Of a stretch of 36,051 nucleotides of DNA, positions 1 through 7,977 are shown one piece after another. The stretch's first letter is position 1, and each line of letters starts with the position of its first letter. The notes under the pieces were generated by a model. That model ran no database searches. It was not told the DNA's origin and saw only the letters and a program-made list of their open reading frames with translations. Origin of the DNA: Lachnospiraceae bacterium (GTDB lineage Bacteria > Bacillota > Clostridia > Lachnospirales > Lachnospiraceae); NCBI GenBank assembly GCA_902363835.1, contig CABJBM010000041.1:1-36051 (forward strand). Direction: 5' to 3'. Position numbers and translations under genes: made by a program.

Positions 1-100
1 AAGAATTTACTCTTTCAAAATGAATTTAGTCTTGCAAAGTAGAATTTAACTTAGCATTTAACTTTTTACTGCTGCATTTTACAAAAAAATTCATTATGCT

Positions 101-132
101 CTTGACTTAAAGTTAACATTAAGATTTATGAT
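101..132 (+). promoter_or_regulatory. MerR-type promoter with 19-bp spacer
   Basis: TTGACT (102-107) and TATGAT (127-132) are separated by 19 bp, the long spacer typical of promoters activated by MerR-family regulators. The spacer holds the dyad CTTAA-A-GTTAAC-A-TTAAG (106-123), where a MerR dimer would bind. MerR regulators of this kind often control aldo/keto reductases, which fits the reductase remnant just downstream. No MerR gene lies in the window. The promoter probably now reads into the epimerase gene. Confidence 0.6.
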
Positions 133-173
133 TGTCACTATACAACACCTTTTCTGACATGTCAAAAAATTAT

Positions 174-316
174 TTAAGGAGGAGGGCAAGGAGGAAAGCG
201 TGGCCAGTGCTCTGATTGGTGTACGCAGGCCGGAACAGGTTACGGAAAATGTGAAAGCGTAGGGATATGTGCTTTCAGAAGATACTCTTGATGAAATTGA
301 AAAAGCGTTACAATAA
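174..316 (+). pseudogene. C-terminal remnant of an aldo/keto reductase
   Basis: From about 200 the plus strand reads VASALIGVRRPEQVTENVKA, an amber stop (260-262), then GYVLSEDTLDEIEKALQ and a stop at 314-316. This is the characteristic C-terminus of aldo/keto reductases (the NADPH-contacting SALIGARxPEQ segment and the last helix). The catalytic barrel is missing: an AAGGAGG ribosome binding site at about 174-181 is followed almost at once by the tail. A large internal deletion therefore seems to have joined the original leader to the 3' end, and a stop codon arose in the remainder. It is too short to work. The family identification is from memory of the motif. Confidence 0.7.
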
Positions 317-341
317 TTCGTGAAAGGAATTTGATTATATT

Positions 342-1202
342 ATGGAAAAAATGAAAAAAGTAGTGATTACCGGTAGTGCAGGGCTCCTTGGCCCCTATGT
401 TGTTGAGCATTTCGTAGAACAAGGCTACAACGTTTTAAGTGTGGACAGGGTCAAACCTGCAAAATCACTGGCCCCTCATATGACGGCAGATTTAACCAAT
501 TTGGGGGAGTGCTATGGCATTCTGGAAGGCGCTTACGCCGTCATACACCTTGCCGCGATTCCCTCGGCTTACATCTATCCTAACGAGGTGACTTTCCAAA
601 ATAATGTAATGGGCACATATAATATACTGGAAGCTGCAGCGGGTTTGGGGATCAAGAAGGCAGTCATTGCTTCCAGTGAATGTACCTATGGCATTTGCAA
701 TTCGAGGCAAGGGCTGACACCGTCCTATGTCCCGGTAGACGAAGAACATCCCACTCTGCCGGAGGACAGCTATGGACTGGGAAAAATTGTAGGTGAAGCA
801 ATCGCTGATGCCATTCACCGGCGCTGCGGAATGCAGATTGTTTCGTTTCGGATCGGCAATATTATCAGCAAGGAAAAGTATTTAAATTTTCCCGGCTTTA
901 TTCACGAATCGCACAAACGCAAAAACCTTATATGGAATTATATTGATGCGCGCGATATCGCCGTAGCTTGCCGCCTTGCCGTTGAAAAAGACGGGCTTGG
1001 CTCAATTGTAATGAACCTTGCAGCTGATGATAATTGCATGGACATCAAGAGCTGTGATCTGGTTAAAGCGGAATTTCCCAATGTTACCGATATCCGCTCA
1101 CCAATTGATGGCTATCAGACCTTGTATTCCAATGAAAAGGCAAAAAGGATTTTAGACTGGCAACCGATTCATTTCTGGCGTGATAATGTATCAAATGAAT
1201 AA
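342..1202 (+). CDS. NAD-dependent epimerase/dehydratase (extended SDR)
   Basis: 286 residues, typical of extended short-chain dehydrogenase/reductases acting on nucleotide sugars or sugar-derived acids. The N-terminal Rossmann motif GSAGLLG (about 11-17) binds NAD(P), an Asp after beta-2 (VDRV) suggests NAD, and YGLGK supplies the catalytic Tyr and Lys, with a Ser/Thr-rich segment (ASSECTYG) ahead of it. No signal peptide or membrane segment. Either ATG at 342 or 351 could start translation; AAAGGA lies about 15 nt before the first. It follows the aldo/keto reductase remnant and probably uses its promoter. The C-terminus (WQPIHFWRDN) is normal for the family. The substrate cannot be read from sequence. 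Confidence 0.85.
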   Translation: MEKMKKVVITGSAGLLGPYVVEHFVEQGYNVLSVDRVKPAKSLAPHMTADLTNLGECYGILEGAYAVIHLAAIPSAYIYPNEVTFQNNVMGTYNILEAAAGLGIKKAVIASSECTYGICNSRQGLTPSYVPVDEEHPTLPEDSYGLGKIVGEAIADAIHRRCGMQIVSFRIGNIISKEKYLNFPGFIHESHKRKNLIWNYIDARDIAVACRLAVEKDGLGSIVMNLAADDNCMDIKSCDLVKAEFPNVTDIRSPIDGYQTLYSNEKAKRILDWQPIHFWRDNVSNE

Positions 1203-1248
1203 GTCTATCGTACAATTTCACCGGCTTCAGCCTCTGATTCTTGGATAA

Positions 1249-1356
1249 TACAACTGGCATATCGGTAACAAATTCAAAGAGAAACAAAGCGAGATAGCCG
1301 CGCTCCGGCGCGGCATCGAATTTGACCCTAATCTGGTTGATACCGCTGAAATGTAA
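1249..1356 (+). pseudogene. Possible gene fragment, family unknown
   Basis: Between stops at 1246 and 1354 the plus strand encodes about 35 residues with protein-like composition (IAALRRGIEFDPNLVDTAEM near the end) but no start codon and no ribosome binding site. It follows the epimerase gene and may be the tail of a deleted neighbour. I could not name a family. The rest of 1357-1514 shows nothing I can support. Confidence 0.25.
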
Positions 1357-1514
1357 AGCAGATGGACTTCAAGACGGGGGTAAAATACAAAATAAGATGC
1401 GCAAAGCGATATCTTAGATAATTGCAGATGAAAAACGGGCTTTATTCCAAGCAATTTATTCAATTACCATGATAAAGTCTTTTTACATTCGCTTTTCCAT
1501 TATTCCTCTATAAA

Positions 1515-1576
1515 AACTGCACCCAAAAAGTTAGGCATGTTGATTTTATCATATGCCTAACTTTTTGGGTTCGGTT
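1515..1576. repeat. 62-bp near-perfect inverted repeat
   Basis: Arms 1515-1538 and 1553-1576 match at 22 of 24 positions when one is reversed; the inner 18 bp (ACCCAAAAAGTTAGGCAT and its complement) are perfect, around a 14-nt AT-rich loop. It could act as a bidirectional terminator between the convergent epimerase and VOC genes. The arm also resembles, from memory, terminal repeats of IS3-family elements (CCCAAAAAGTTAG), so it may be two abutting IS ends or a miniature element. Confidence 0.7.
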
Positions 1577-1621
1577 AAATCAGAGGTTAATTTCGCTGTG
1601 TTGTTTTAATAAGTCTTGCCG

Positions 1622-1969
1622 TTACTTTTGCATAATATGGATGGCAAAGCCGCCAAACTCGCCGTCTAAATAGACATTCTTCAGTTTGCCATCCTCGGAA
1701 TATGCGGCAGTATCCATGTTAAAGGAGAAGCCTTTCTCTTTCAGCTCTTCTGCGGCAGCGGTCAAATCAGGTGTGCGCATAGCGATATGACCGTTTGCCC
1801 CCAGGAATGGGGCCTTCATACACTCAAAGTAAGGGCCGCCGAATTCGGACTTTTGACCATGACGAGGCTCCAGGTTAAACATCATGCTCAGAAGCTGAGC
1901 CAGTTTTTCTGCCTCCTCAGCATTTGGAGTATTGATGCCGATATGTTCCAGTTCAAATTTATTATTCAT
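1622..1969 (-). CDS. VOC-family (glyoxalase/bleomycin-resistance fold) protein
   Basis: 115 residues with the single VOC module pattern: LEHIGINTPNAEEAEKLAQ at the N-terminus, a central ANGHIAMRTPDLTAAAEEL and a C-terminal FGGFAIHIM. Such proteins bind a divalent metal or small ligand and include lyases, isomerases and dioxygenases; relatives occur beside sugar-acid aldolase genes. The start is placed at 1969, not 1975, because AGAGG sits one base before the first ATG but about 7 nt before the second. The gene is 163 bp downstream of the SLC13 transporter on the same strand and could be the last cistron of that operon or have its own promoter. Reaction unknown. Confidence 0.75.
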   Translation of the reverse strand: MNNKFELEHIGINTPNAEEAEKLAQLLSMMFNLEPRHGQKSEFGGPYFECMKAPFLGANGHIAMRTPDLTAAAEELKEKGFSFNMDTAAYSEDGKLKNVYLDGEFGGFAIHIMQK

Positions 1970-2132
1970 AATCATACCTCTTTCTCAAAATATGGGAAGA
2001 TGATCCGTTTCATATAAAGTCGGATATTTTTTTGATACACATTGAATGCGTTCGGTCACTGCTTGTTGTAAACGATAAGAGAGACCATGGATCAATCAAA
2101 AAGATTGCCATTCATTTAAGTAATTCAGAATC

Positions 2133-3413
2133 TTACATTGGGAACAACAGCAAAGCTCCGGCAGTTAAAGCAAGCAGGCGGATAAAGTACATGGGAATTG
2201 TGTATTTCCAAAACTCTATTAGTTTGTACTTACCAATTCCCATTACCATAGCCGGCATACCGTCAATTGGTAAGAAATGGCCATTCCAGCCCGAAACTAC
2301 AATTGCAGCAGCTGCTGCTGTTGGATTTAGCCCCAAGCTCATGCAGGTAGCAATAGCCATAGGTGCAAATACATACACAGTACCTATCGTGGATCCTGTA
2401 AGGGTTGCAAGTACACTTGTTAACATACAGAAGACAAAGATCAGGATGAAAGGATTGATATTAGTGCCAAGCATATTTGCTACAGTTTCGCCAACTAAAG
2501 CAGTTAAGCCTGTACTGCCAAGAGCATCAGCAACACCGATAACACCGGCAGACATCAAAATAATTGGAGCACCGATGTTGTTGCGAATCTCATCGAAATT
2601 CAGAACACCGACAGCTAAAATCAGACATGCAGATAAACCTGGAATCATATATCCTGCATCGCCAACTTTACTTTGAAGAATCATACCAACAACAGCTGCA
2701 ATAAAGGCTGCATATGTTGTATTTTCTTTCCATTTTGGTAAATCGTAAACTATTTCTTTAGATTTGCCAGCGTCGATTTCTGTATCTTCAACATTTTTGT
2801 CAGGCAGAACTTTATAACCAATTAAAGCCCATACTACATAAGCTAAGGAAAGTATTAGATTTACAATAGAGAATTTTGCTAAGGAAACGCTGGTAATACC
2901 TGAACCAGCAGCTCCTAAAACAGCAATAACAATACCATATTGTAAAGTAACATTTACAGGAATTAGTGGATGGTTAGCTGCGAAACCAGCAGCAGCAATA
3001 ACTTTACCACGCGGTAACTTGTCAGTATACTGTATGGTAGATAAGATGCCTAAAGTAAGAACATAGAATGCAGTTGAGCCCGTGCCAAAGATACTGCTGG
3101 CCAGCATAACGATAATAAATAACAGTATATATGCCTTAAATCCACCTTTGTTAGCCATATTCAGAATAGTTTTTCTGAAAGTTCCAATAAGGCTGGTTTT
3201 TTGAAGGGCGGCCACGATTGCCATGAAAGAGGCAAGCATAATAATGGTAGCATTAGAAAAACCGCCGAAAGCAGTCTTGATATCGGTTATTCCAAAAAGA
3301 ACCATTAGCAGACATGCGAGAATTGGAGGTGCGCCGAACGGAAGTTTTTCTGTCATGATTAAAATAATCATGAATGCAGTAATAGCAATGGCAATAATCA
3401 TTGGGATAGTCAT
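2133..3413 (-). CDS. SLC13/DASS-type carboxylate transporter
   Basis: 426 residues, almost entirely hydrophobic, with about 11-12 predicted membrane segments and a short hydrophilic loop in the middle (KNVEDTEIDAGKSKE), the layout of the ion-transporter superfamily that takes up di- and tricarboxylates. Two re-entrant-like stretches (FGTGSTAFYVLTLG and LTGSTIGTVYVFAP) fit the paired substrate/Na+ binding loops of that family. The start is put at 3413 (MTIPMII) because GAGAGGAG lies about 9 nt upstream; the longer frame begins 17 codons earlier without a site. It is the last gene of the acid-sugar operon, 111 bp after the PdxA gene, so the cargo is probably the acid substrate of the pathway. 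SLC13 and ArsB-type assignments are hard to separate by eye. Confidence 0.75.
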   Translation of the reverse strand: MTIPMIIAIAITAFMIILIMTEKLPFGAPPILACLLMVLFGITDIKTAFGGFSNATIIMLASFMAIVAALQKTSLIGTFRKTILNMANKGGFKAYILLFIIVMLASSIFGTGSTAFYVLTLGILSTIQYTDKLPRGKVIAAAGFAANHPLIPVNVTLQYGIVIAVLGAAGSGITSVSLAKFSIVNLILSLAYVVWALIGYKVLPDKNVEDTEIDAGKSKEIVYDLPKWKENTTYAAFIAAVVGMILQSKVGDAGYMIPGLSACLILAVGVLNFDEIRNNIGAPIILMSAGVIGVADALGSTGLTALVGETVANMLGTNINPFILIFVFCMLTSVLATLTGSTIGTVYVFAPMAIATCMSLGLNPTAAAAAIVVSGWNGHFLPIDGMPAMVMGIGKYKLIEFWKYTIPMYFIRLLALTAGALLLFPM

Positions 3414-3498
3414 TTGATTGAACTCCTCTCTTTTATACAGGATTATTTTTTGCATTTGGGACATTAAATCAATTCAAGCATTCTGTTTGGTGAAATGC

Positions 3499-3515
3499 GT
3501 GTACAGTGTGTACAC
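3499..3515. promoter_or_regulatory. Palindrome GTGTAC-N5-GTACAC upstream of transporter
   Basis: A 6-bp perfect dyad (3499-3504 and 3510-3515) around AGTGT lies between the PdxA and transporter genes, about 85 bp before the transporter start. It could be an operator for separate control of the transporter or an RNA hairpin. It is unlike the TGTTTCA dyad next to the operon regulator, so a different protein would be involved. Confidence 0.35.
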
Positions 3516-3524
3516 CATACAATA

Positions 3525-4619
3525 TCATGCTTTTTTCCTGGCATTAACCATAAGGATGGCATAATCTATGGCATTGACCAGGCTCAGCTCGCTGGAACGG
3601 CCGCTGCCGGCAAGGTCAATGCCGGTGCCATGGTCCACGCTGGCGCGAATGACAGGCAGGCCCAGGGTTACATTCACACCTTCGACAGCCTCCCAGTGCT
3701 GTTCCTCACGGTTATAAACAAAGCCTTTCACCTTTAGTGGGATATGACCTTGATCGTGATACATTGCCACAACAATGTCATACCAGCCGCCCAGCGCCTT
3801 GGAGAATACGGTATCGGGAGGGGTAGGTCTCTTTTCAGGGATAATGATGCCCTCAGCCATGGCAGCCTCGATGGCAGGCTGGATTTCCTTAACTTCCTCC
3901 CAGCCGAACATGCCGTTCTCACCACAGTGGGGGTTCAGCCCTGCAACGCCAATTTTAGGCTCTTTAATTCCCAGCGCTTTGCAGCCTTCATTGGCAATGC
4001 GGATGCAATCCAGGACACGGTCTTTCTTCACACGATCACAGGCTTCACGTAAAGACACATGAGTGGAAACATGGACTACCCGCAGATCGCCGTGAGCCAG
4101 CATCATGGTATACTTAGGTGTATCCGTGTAATCAGCATAAATCTCGGTATGGCCTGAGTAGTGATGGCCAGCCATGTTTATGGCTTCCTTGCTCAGAGCA
4201 TTGGTAACCGTAGCATGGATCTGGCCATTCATAGCCAGCTGAATAACTTTTACAACATACTGGAAGGCTGCCTCTCCACCCAGGGCACAGGCTCCCACGC
4301 CAAAAGGCTCAGGCACATCCAGTTCGGAGGTATCCGGAATTTGATCTGCAGGAATCAGCTTCAAATCCATTAGATCAATGGTGCCATAGGTGTACTTGCC
4401 TTCGGCGGGTGCGGAAACCACATTCAGTTCCAGATGAATGCCATGAACTTTCTCGGCCACCTTCAAAGCATAACTCATGGAAGTCTCATCTCCTACTACG
4501 AAAGGTTTACAACGCCGGTAGATTTCCGCATCTGCCAGTGCAAGAACCGTAATTTCCGGGCCATTTCCAAAGGGGTCACCCATAGAAATGCCAATAATAG
4601 GTTTAAATTGTATACTCAT
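3525..4619 (-). CDS. pdxA: PdxA-family dehydrogenase (PdxA2-like, acid-sugar catabolism)
   Basis: 364 residues. PdxA proteins oxidise 4-phosphorylated hydroxy acids with NAD and the product decarboxylates; the PdxA2 branch acts on D-threonate/D-erythronate 4-phosphate to give dihydroxyacetone phosphate. Visible landmarks: GDPFGNGPE (14-22), GHTE (156-159), the three metal ligands His187 (THVSL), His231 (GLNPH) and His288 (MYHDQG), and LPVIRASVDHGTGIDLAG (321-338). It is some 30 residues longer than E. coli PdxA, mostly by insertions. ATG follows the aldolase stop by one base, so the two are probably translationally coupled. Placement in an operon with a DUF1537 kinase, rather than with pyridoxine genes, argues for the catabolic role; strict substrate identity is inferred. 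Confidence 0.85.
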   Translation of the reverse strand: MSIQFKPIIGISMGDPFGNGPEITVLALADAEIYRRCKPFVVGDETSMSYALKVAEKVHGIHLELNVVSAPAEGKYTYGTIDLMDLKLIPADQIPDTSELDVPEPFGVGACALGGEAAFQYVVKVIQLAMNGQIHATVTNALSKEAINMAGHHYSGHTEIYADYTDTPKYTMMLAHGDLRVVHVSTHVSLREACDRVKKDRVLDCIRIANEGCKALGIKEPKIGVAGLNPHCGENGMFGWEEVKEIQPAIEAAMAEGIIIPEKRPTPPDTVFSKALGGWYDIVVAMYHDQGHIPLKVKGFVYNREEQHWEAVEGVNVTLGLPVIRASVDHGTGIDLAGSGRSSELSLVNAIDYAILMVNARKKA

Positions 4620-4620
4620 A

Positions 4621-5529
4621 TCAGCACATCCCTTTGTCGGTATTTTCCTTTAAAACTTGTTTTAGTGCGGCGGTTCCTTCGTCGCATAGGTAGTTGAACG
4701 GACGGCGGCAGTCGCCTACAGGATAACCAAGCAGAGAAACAGCCTTTTTAACAACAGTGTTAGGATTGCCATATTTGAATACGGCGCGGAAGGAGGCGAT
4801 GGAATCTTGAGCTGCCTTAGCCTCTTCAAGCTTACCGGCCTTGAACAGTTCATAAATAGATGCCAGAACATGAGGATATACGTTGGCACATCCTGCAATG
4901 CCGCCTGCACCGCCTGCCTCCAGGCAAGGCAGAATCAGTGAATCGTTTCCGGACAAAACACGGAAGTCTTTGTCCAAGTCCTTTGTAAGGTTGATGTAGG
5001 CAAGTAAGTTATCCCAGTCACCGCTGGAGTCTTTGGCACCCATGATAAGGTCCACATCTTTAGCCAGCTTTGCAACGGTTTCAGGAAGTAATTTGTTGCC
5101 TGTGCGTGCAGGGATGTTGTACAGCACGATTGGAATGTCTACATGCTTAGCAATTTCCACGTAGTGGTCGTAAAGCTCTTTTTGTGAAGCAAGAGCAAAA
5201 CTGGGGGTGATAATGGACAGTACATCGGCGCCAAGCTCCTGGGCTTTCTTGCTGATACGAATGGTATCAGCCGTGGAAATGCAGCCGGTACCTGCGTACA
5301 CCGGAACACGGTGTTTTACTTGATCAATTGCAGCTTCAAGAACCTCAATTTTTTCTTTTTCGCTCAGGATGTAACCTTCACCGTTGGTTCCGAATGGGAA
5401 CAGACCATGAACGCCGCCCTCCAGCATACGTTCAATCTGGTTACGCAGCTCCTTCAGATTGATGGATTCATCGGAATTCATCGGGGTTAGAATAGGTGGG
5501 ATAATGCCTTTTAATTCAACTTTCTTCAT
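4621..5529 (-). CDS. DapA-family aldolase/lyase
   Basis: 302 residues, the usual length for the dihydrodipicolinate synthase / N-acetylneuraminate lyase superfamily of cytoplasmic class I aldolases. GTNGE (47-51) binds the pyruvate carboxylate, Tyr137 (YNIPARTG) is the proton relay and Lys166 (GAKDSSG) forms the Schiff base; GGAGGIAG follows at about 197-204. GTNGE replaces the more common GTTGE. The start is set at 5529 (MKKVELKG), which has AAAAGGAG upstream, nine codons inside the longest frame. Between an alcohol dehydrogenase and PdxA in an acid-sugar operon it is more likely a 2-keto-3-deoxy acid or related aldolase than lysine-biosynthetic DapA. The exact substrate is unknown. Confidence 0.85.
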   Translation of the reverse strand: MKKVELKGIIPPILTPMNSDESINLKELRNQIERMLEGGVHGLFPFGTNGEGYILSEKEKIEVLEAAIDQVKHRVPVYAGTGCISTADTIRISKKAQELGADVLSIITPSFALASQKELYDHYVEIAKHVDIPIVLYNIPARTGNKLLPETVAKLAKDVDLIMGAKDSSGDWDNLLAYINLTKDLDKDFRVLSGNDSLILPCLEAGGAGGIAGCANVYPHVLASIYELFKAGKLEEAKAAQDSIASFRAVFKYGNPNTVVKKAVSLLGYPVGDCRRPFNYLCDEGTAALKQVLKENTDKGMC

Positions 5530-5562
5530 AACAACGCTCTCCTTTTCTATTTGCATAATAAT

Positions 5563-6726
5563 TTATAGAATTTCTAAGTACAGATTTCTTGCATCCTCTG
5601 CAGTTACAGGACGCATATTATTTACCAGCAAACGCTGCACTTGCATGCCGGCCTCTACTAAGCCATCCAGATCCCCCAGTGGAACGCCGAATTCCTTTAA
5701 GCTGGCTGGAATTTCTAAGTGACGTACGATTCGCTCAAGCTGCCCAATCATCCATTCTGCTTTTTCATTCGTTGTTTGGCATCTATTTTCGGTATCATGG
5801 CAGCAGCGATCATAGGCCTGAGCTAAACGATCCTGACAGACAGGTGCATTGAAACGCATAACCGGTGCCAGTAAAATAGCATTGGAAACGCCGTGAGCAA
5901 TGTGATACTTGCCACCCAAAGGATAACTTAGGGCGTGAACAGCTGTGGTACCGGAAGCTGTGATGGCAATTCCGGCATAGAATGCGGCAATCTGCATCCT
6001 GTTCTTCGCTTCCATAGCCCCGGGATCATCACAGGCGGGGATAATATTATTCAAAATCAGATCAAGCGCTTCCATTGCAAAGGTGTCTGAGAATGGATTA
6101 GCTTTTTTGCTGGTGTAGCACTCAATAGCATGAGCTAAAGCATCCACACCAGTAGCGGCAGCAATCTGTCTGGGTAAATTTTTGATCATGCGGGCATCTA
6201 AAATTACATAATCGGCAATCATATTTTCATTTACTATGCCAACTTTCAGCTCTTTTTCCGGAACTGCGACAATGGCATTTGGAGTTACCTCCGCACCGGT
6301 GCCGGCGGTGGTGGGAATCAGAACTGTTGGAACGCATTTTTTTGCCCGCCCCGGCTCATCCAGCAGTTCCTTTACACCGTATTCATCGGTTACAAGCACA
6401 CTGGCCAGCTTGGCAGCATCTAAAACACTGCCGCCCCCGCAGGCAATAATCATATCTGCGCCGCTTGCCTTGAATTGATCAACAATATTCTGCACCGCTG
6501 TGTAGGAGGGCTCCGGTGGAATCTCGTCCAGTACATAATAATCTGCTCCCGCAGCCTTTACTGCTGCTTCCGGCAAATCAAACAACCCGGAAGCATGTAT
6601 TCCCTTGTCGGTAAACATGGCTACACGCTTAACCTGATTATTCTTTAAGATTGCAGTCATATTGTCTATTGAGTTTTCGCCGCCATAGACGGCATGAGGC
6701 ATTTTTAAATTATATATAGTCTGCAT
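5563..6726 (-). CDS. Iron-containing (group III) alcohol dehydrogenase
   Basis: 387 residues, full length for the FucO/GldA-like family of NAD(P)-linked, metal-dependent dehydrogenases. GGGS (97-100) lies in the nucleotide site; Asp195, His199, His264 and His278 match the metal ligands of the family (VDALAHAIE and HALSYPLGGKYHIAHG). A Cys-rich insert (RCCHDTENRC, about 310-320) is a local oddity. AGGAG precedes the ATG by about 10 nt. It is 33 bp upstream of the aldolase gene. A likely job is reduction of the short aldehyde released by the aldolase, or oxidation of a hydroxyl on the incoming acid sugar; which one cannot be seen. Confidence 0.88.
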   Translation of the reverse strand: MQTIYNLKMPHAVYGGENSIDNMTAILKNNQVKRVAMFTDKGIHASGLFDLPEAAVKAAGADYYVLDEIPPEPSYTAVQNIVDQFKASGADMIIACGGGSVLDAAKLASVLVTDEYGVKELLDEPGRAKKCVPTVLIPTTAGTGAEVTPNAIVAVPEKELKVGIVNENMIADYVILDARMIKNLPRQIAAATGVDALAHAIECYTSKKANPFSDTFAMEALDLILNNIIPACDDPGAMEAKNRMQIAAFYAGIAITASGTTAVHALSYPLGGKYHIAHGVSNAILLAPVMRFNAPVCQDRLAQAYDRCCHDTENRCQTTNEKAEWMIGQLERIVRHLEIPASLKEFGVPLGDLDGLVEAGMQVQRLLVNNMRPVTAEDARNLYLEIL

Positions 6727-6781
6727 GTGATATCACTCCTATTGGTACCATTTTAGTGAAAGACCGCCTTGTGGAGGCTGC

Positions 6782-7945
6782 TTATTTTGTGCCCTCGCCG
6801 GAGGTAGGATTGTACACGCCAACATACTCACGCTTTGCGCCGATAACGTCTTCTTCGGTAAAGCTGACGTATTTAATACACTTACGGGTGTAGGCTGCGT
6901 ATGTTAGATGCAGTCTGCCATCAGTGCTCTGCATCAGGTAAGGGTACTCGTACTGCTTGTTGTTTGTTTTATTCTCCTCACCCATATATCCCTCGCCACG
7001 TTCCATCAGGCGGATTAAGGGGAAAGTAAGGCCGCCGTCTTCGGACAGTGCCACGGCAACAGGGCAGCGCAGCCCTGGCCATGCAGCTTTGCCTGGAACC
7101 GGAGATGGAGTGGAGGTGGGATTATATGCCACAGCAACACGGCCGCTTTTGGTGCGGATAGCACTTATGGATGAGTTATTGTTTGGCAGAGGAGTAGGTT
7201 TCGGCTCTGACCAGGTTTCGCCCCAGTCCGGAGATTCGCTGCGGTAGACATGATCGGCCTCACGGCTGCGCATAAATGCTGCAAGGTGCCCGTCACCAAG
7301 CTCCACAACGGTAGGATGAACACGGCCGCGGCTGTTCGGCATTTCCACCATGTGCCAGGACTTGCCCTGGTCATCAGAAATCTGAAATACGCTGGGGTCA
7401 CCGGACAGACCTTCCTCAGAGTCGGTGCACAGCCAGTTACCAAAAATCCAACGGCCATTTTTCAGAATCTGAATCGGCTGGCGGCAGAAGCTGCCTTCTC
7501 TTGGGAAGACGGTTTCATAGTCGCTCCAGGTCAGACCGCCATCAAAGCTTTTTTGGCATCTGATCTGAGAGGTGAACTGCATGTTGTCTTTGCCCGCAAT
7601 GCGATCCAGCTGAGCGGTGTACATACACCAGACAGCACCGTCAGGACCGTAGAATAAAGATGGATTCTGCTCGCTGCGCTTGGGATCACCGGAAACGGAG
7701 ACCGGCTCTGTCCATCGATCTGCCCCCTTTGGAAGACGGGCACATACGATATGTACGTCGGCTTCCCCTTCATAGGTTCCCGCAAACCAGCAGCACAGCA
7801 TGTCACCGTTTGGCAGTTCCAACATGGCAGGAGAATGACAGGTAGCAAAAGGGCCGGGAGGTACCATGGATTCCATAGTCCCCATTTCTTCGTTGTGGTA
7901 AATACGGCCGTCTAAAGTTAAACCGGCAAGAGTAGGATAGCTCAT
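6782..7945 (-). CDS. Cytoplasmic sialidase-fold (BNR/Asp-box) protein
   Basis: 387 residues with four Asp boxes: SFDGGLTW (133-140), SDDQGKSW (190-197), SPDWGETW (238-245) and SEDGGLTF (301-308), the signature of a six-bladed sialidase-type propeller. The N-terminus (MSYPTLAG) has no signal peptide, so the protein stays inside the cell, unlike most secreted sialidases. The start is moved to 7945 because TGGAGG lies about 8 nt upstream. Members of this family may be glycosidases, lyases or lactonases. Its place between the kinase and the alcohol dehydrogenase suggests it opens or cleaves an imported glycosylated or lactonised acid. True sialidase activity is not implied: a full catalytic Arg triad was not verified. 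Confidence 0.8.
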   Translation of the reverse strand: MSYPTLAGLTLDGRIYHNEEMGTMESMVPPGPFATCHSPAMLELPNGDMLCCWFAGTYEGEADVHIVCARLPKGADRWTEPVSVSGDPKRSEQNPSLFYGPDGAVWCMYTAQLDRIAGKDNMQFTSQIRCQKSFDGGLTWSDYETVFPREGSFCRQPIQILKNGRWIFGNWLCTDSEEGLSGDPSVFQISDDQGKSWHMVEMPNSRGRVHPTVVELGDGHLAAFMRSREADHVYRSESPDWGETWSEPKPTPLPNNNSSISAIRTKSGRVAVAYNPTSTPSPVPGKAAWPGLRCPVAVALSEDGGLTFPLIRLMERGEGYMGEENKTNNKQYEYPYLMQSTDGRLHLTYAAYTRKCIKYVSFTEEDVIGAKREYVGVYNPTSGEGTK

Positions 7946-7977
7946 AATATATACCTCCAATTAATATTTTGTTATTT

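Noticed and set aside
2003..2034. Plus-strand terminator near the VOC gene (ATCCG/CGGAT followed by T run)
   Set aside because: Stem of only 5 bp and no plus-strand gene upstream that would need it.
2032..2676. 214-codon plus-strand ORF
   Set aside because: It is the antisense shadow of the transporter gene; low-complexity composition and no ribosome binding site.
7250..7657. 135-codon plus-strand ORF
   Set aside because: It lies antisense within the sialidase-fold gene, which has clear Asp boxes and a good start.
6782..7945. Sialic-acid catabolic operon (sialidase plus NanA-like lyase)
   Set aside because: The sialidase-fold protein is intracellular, NanE/NanK are absent and the operon has a DUF1537 kinase and PdxA instead.
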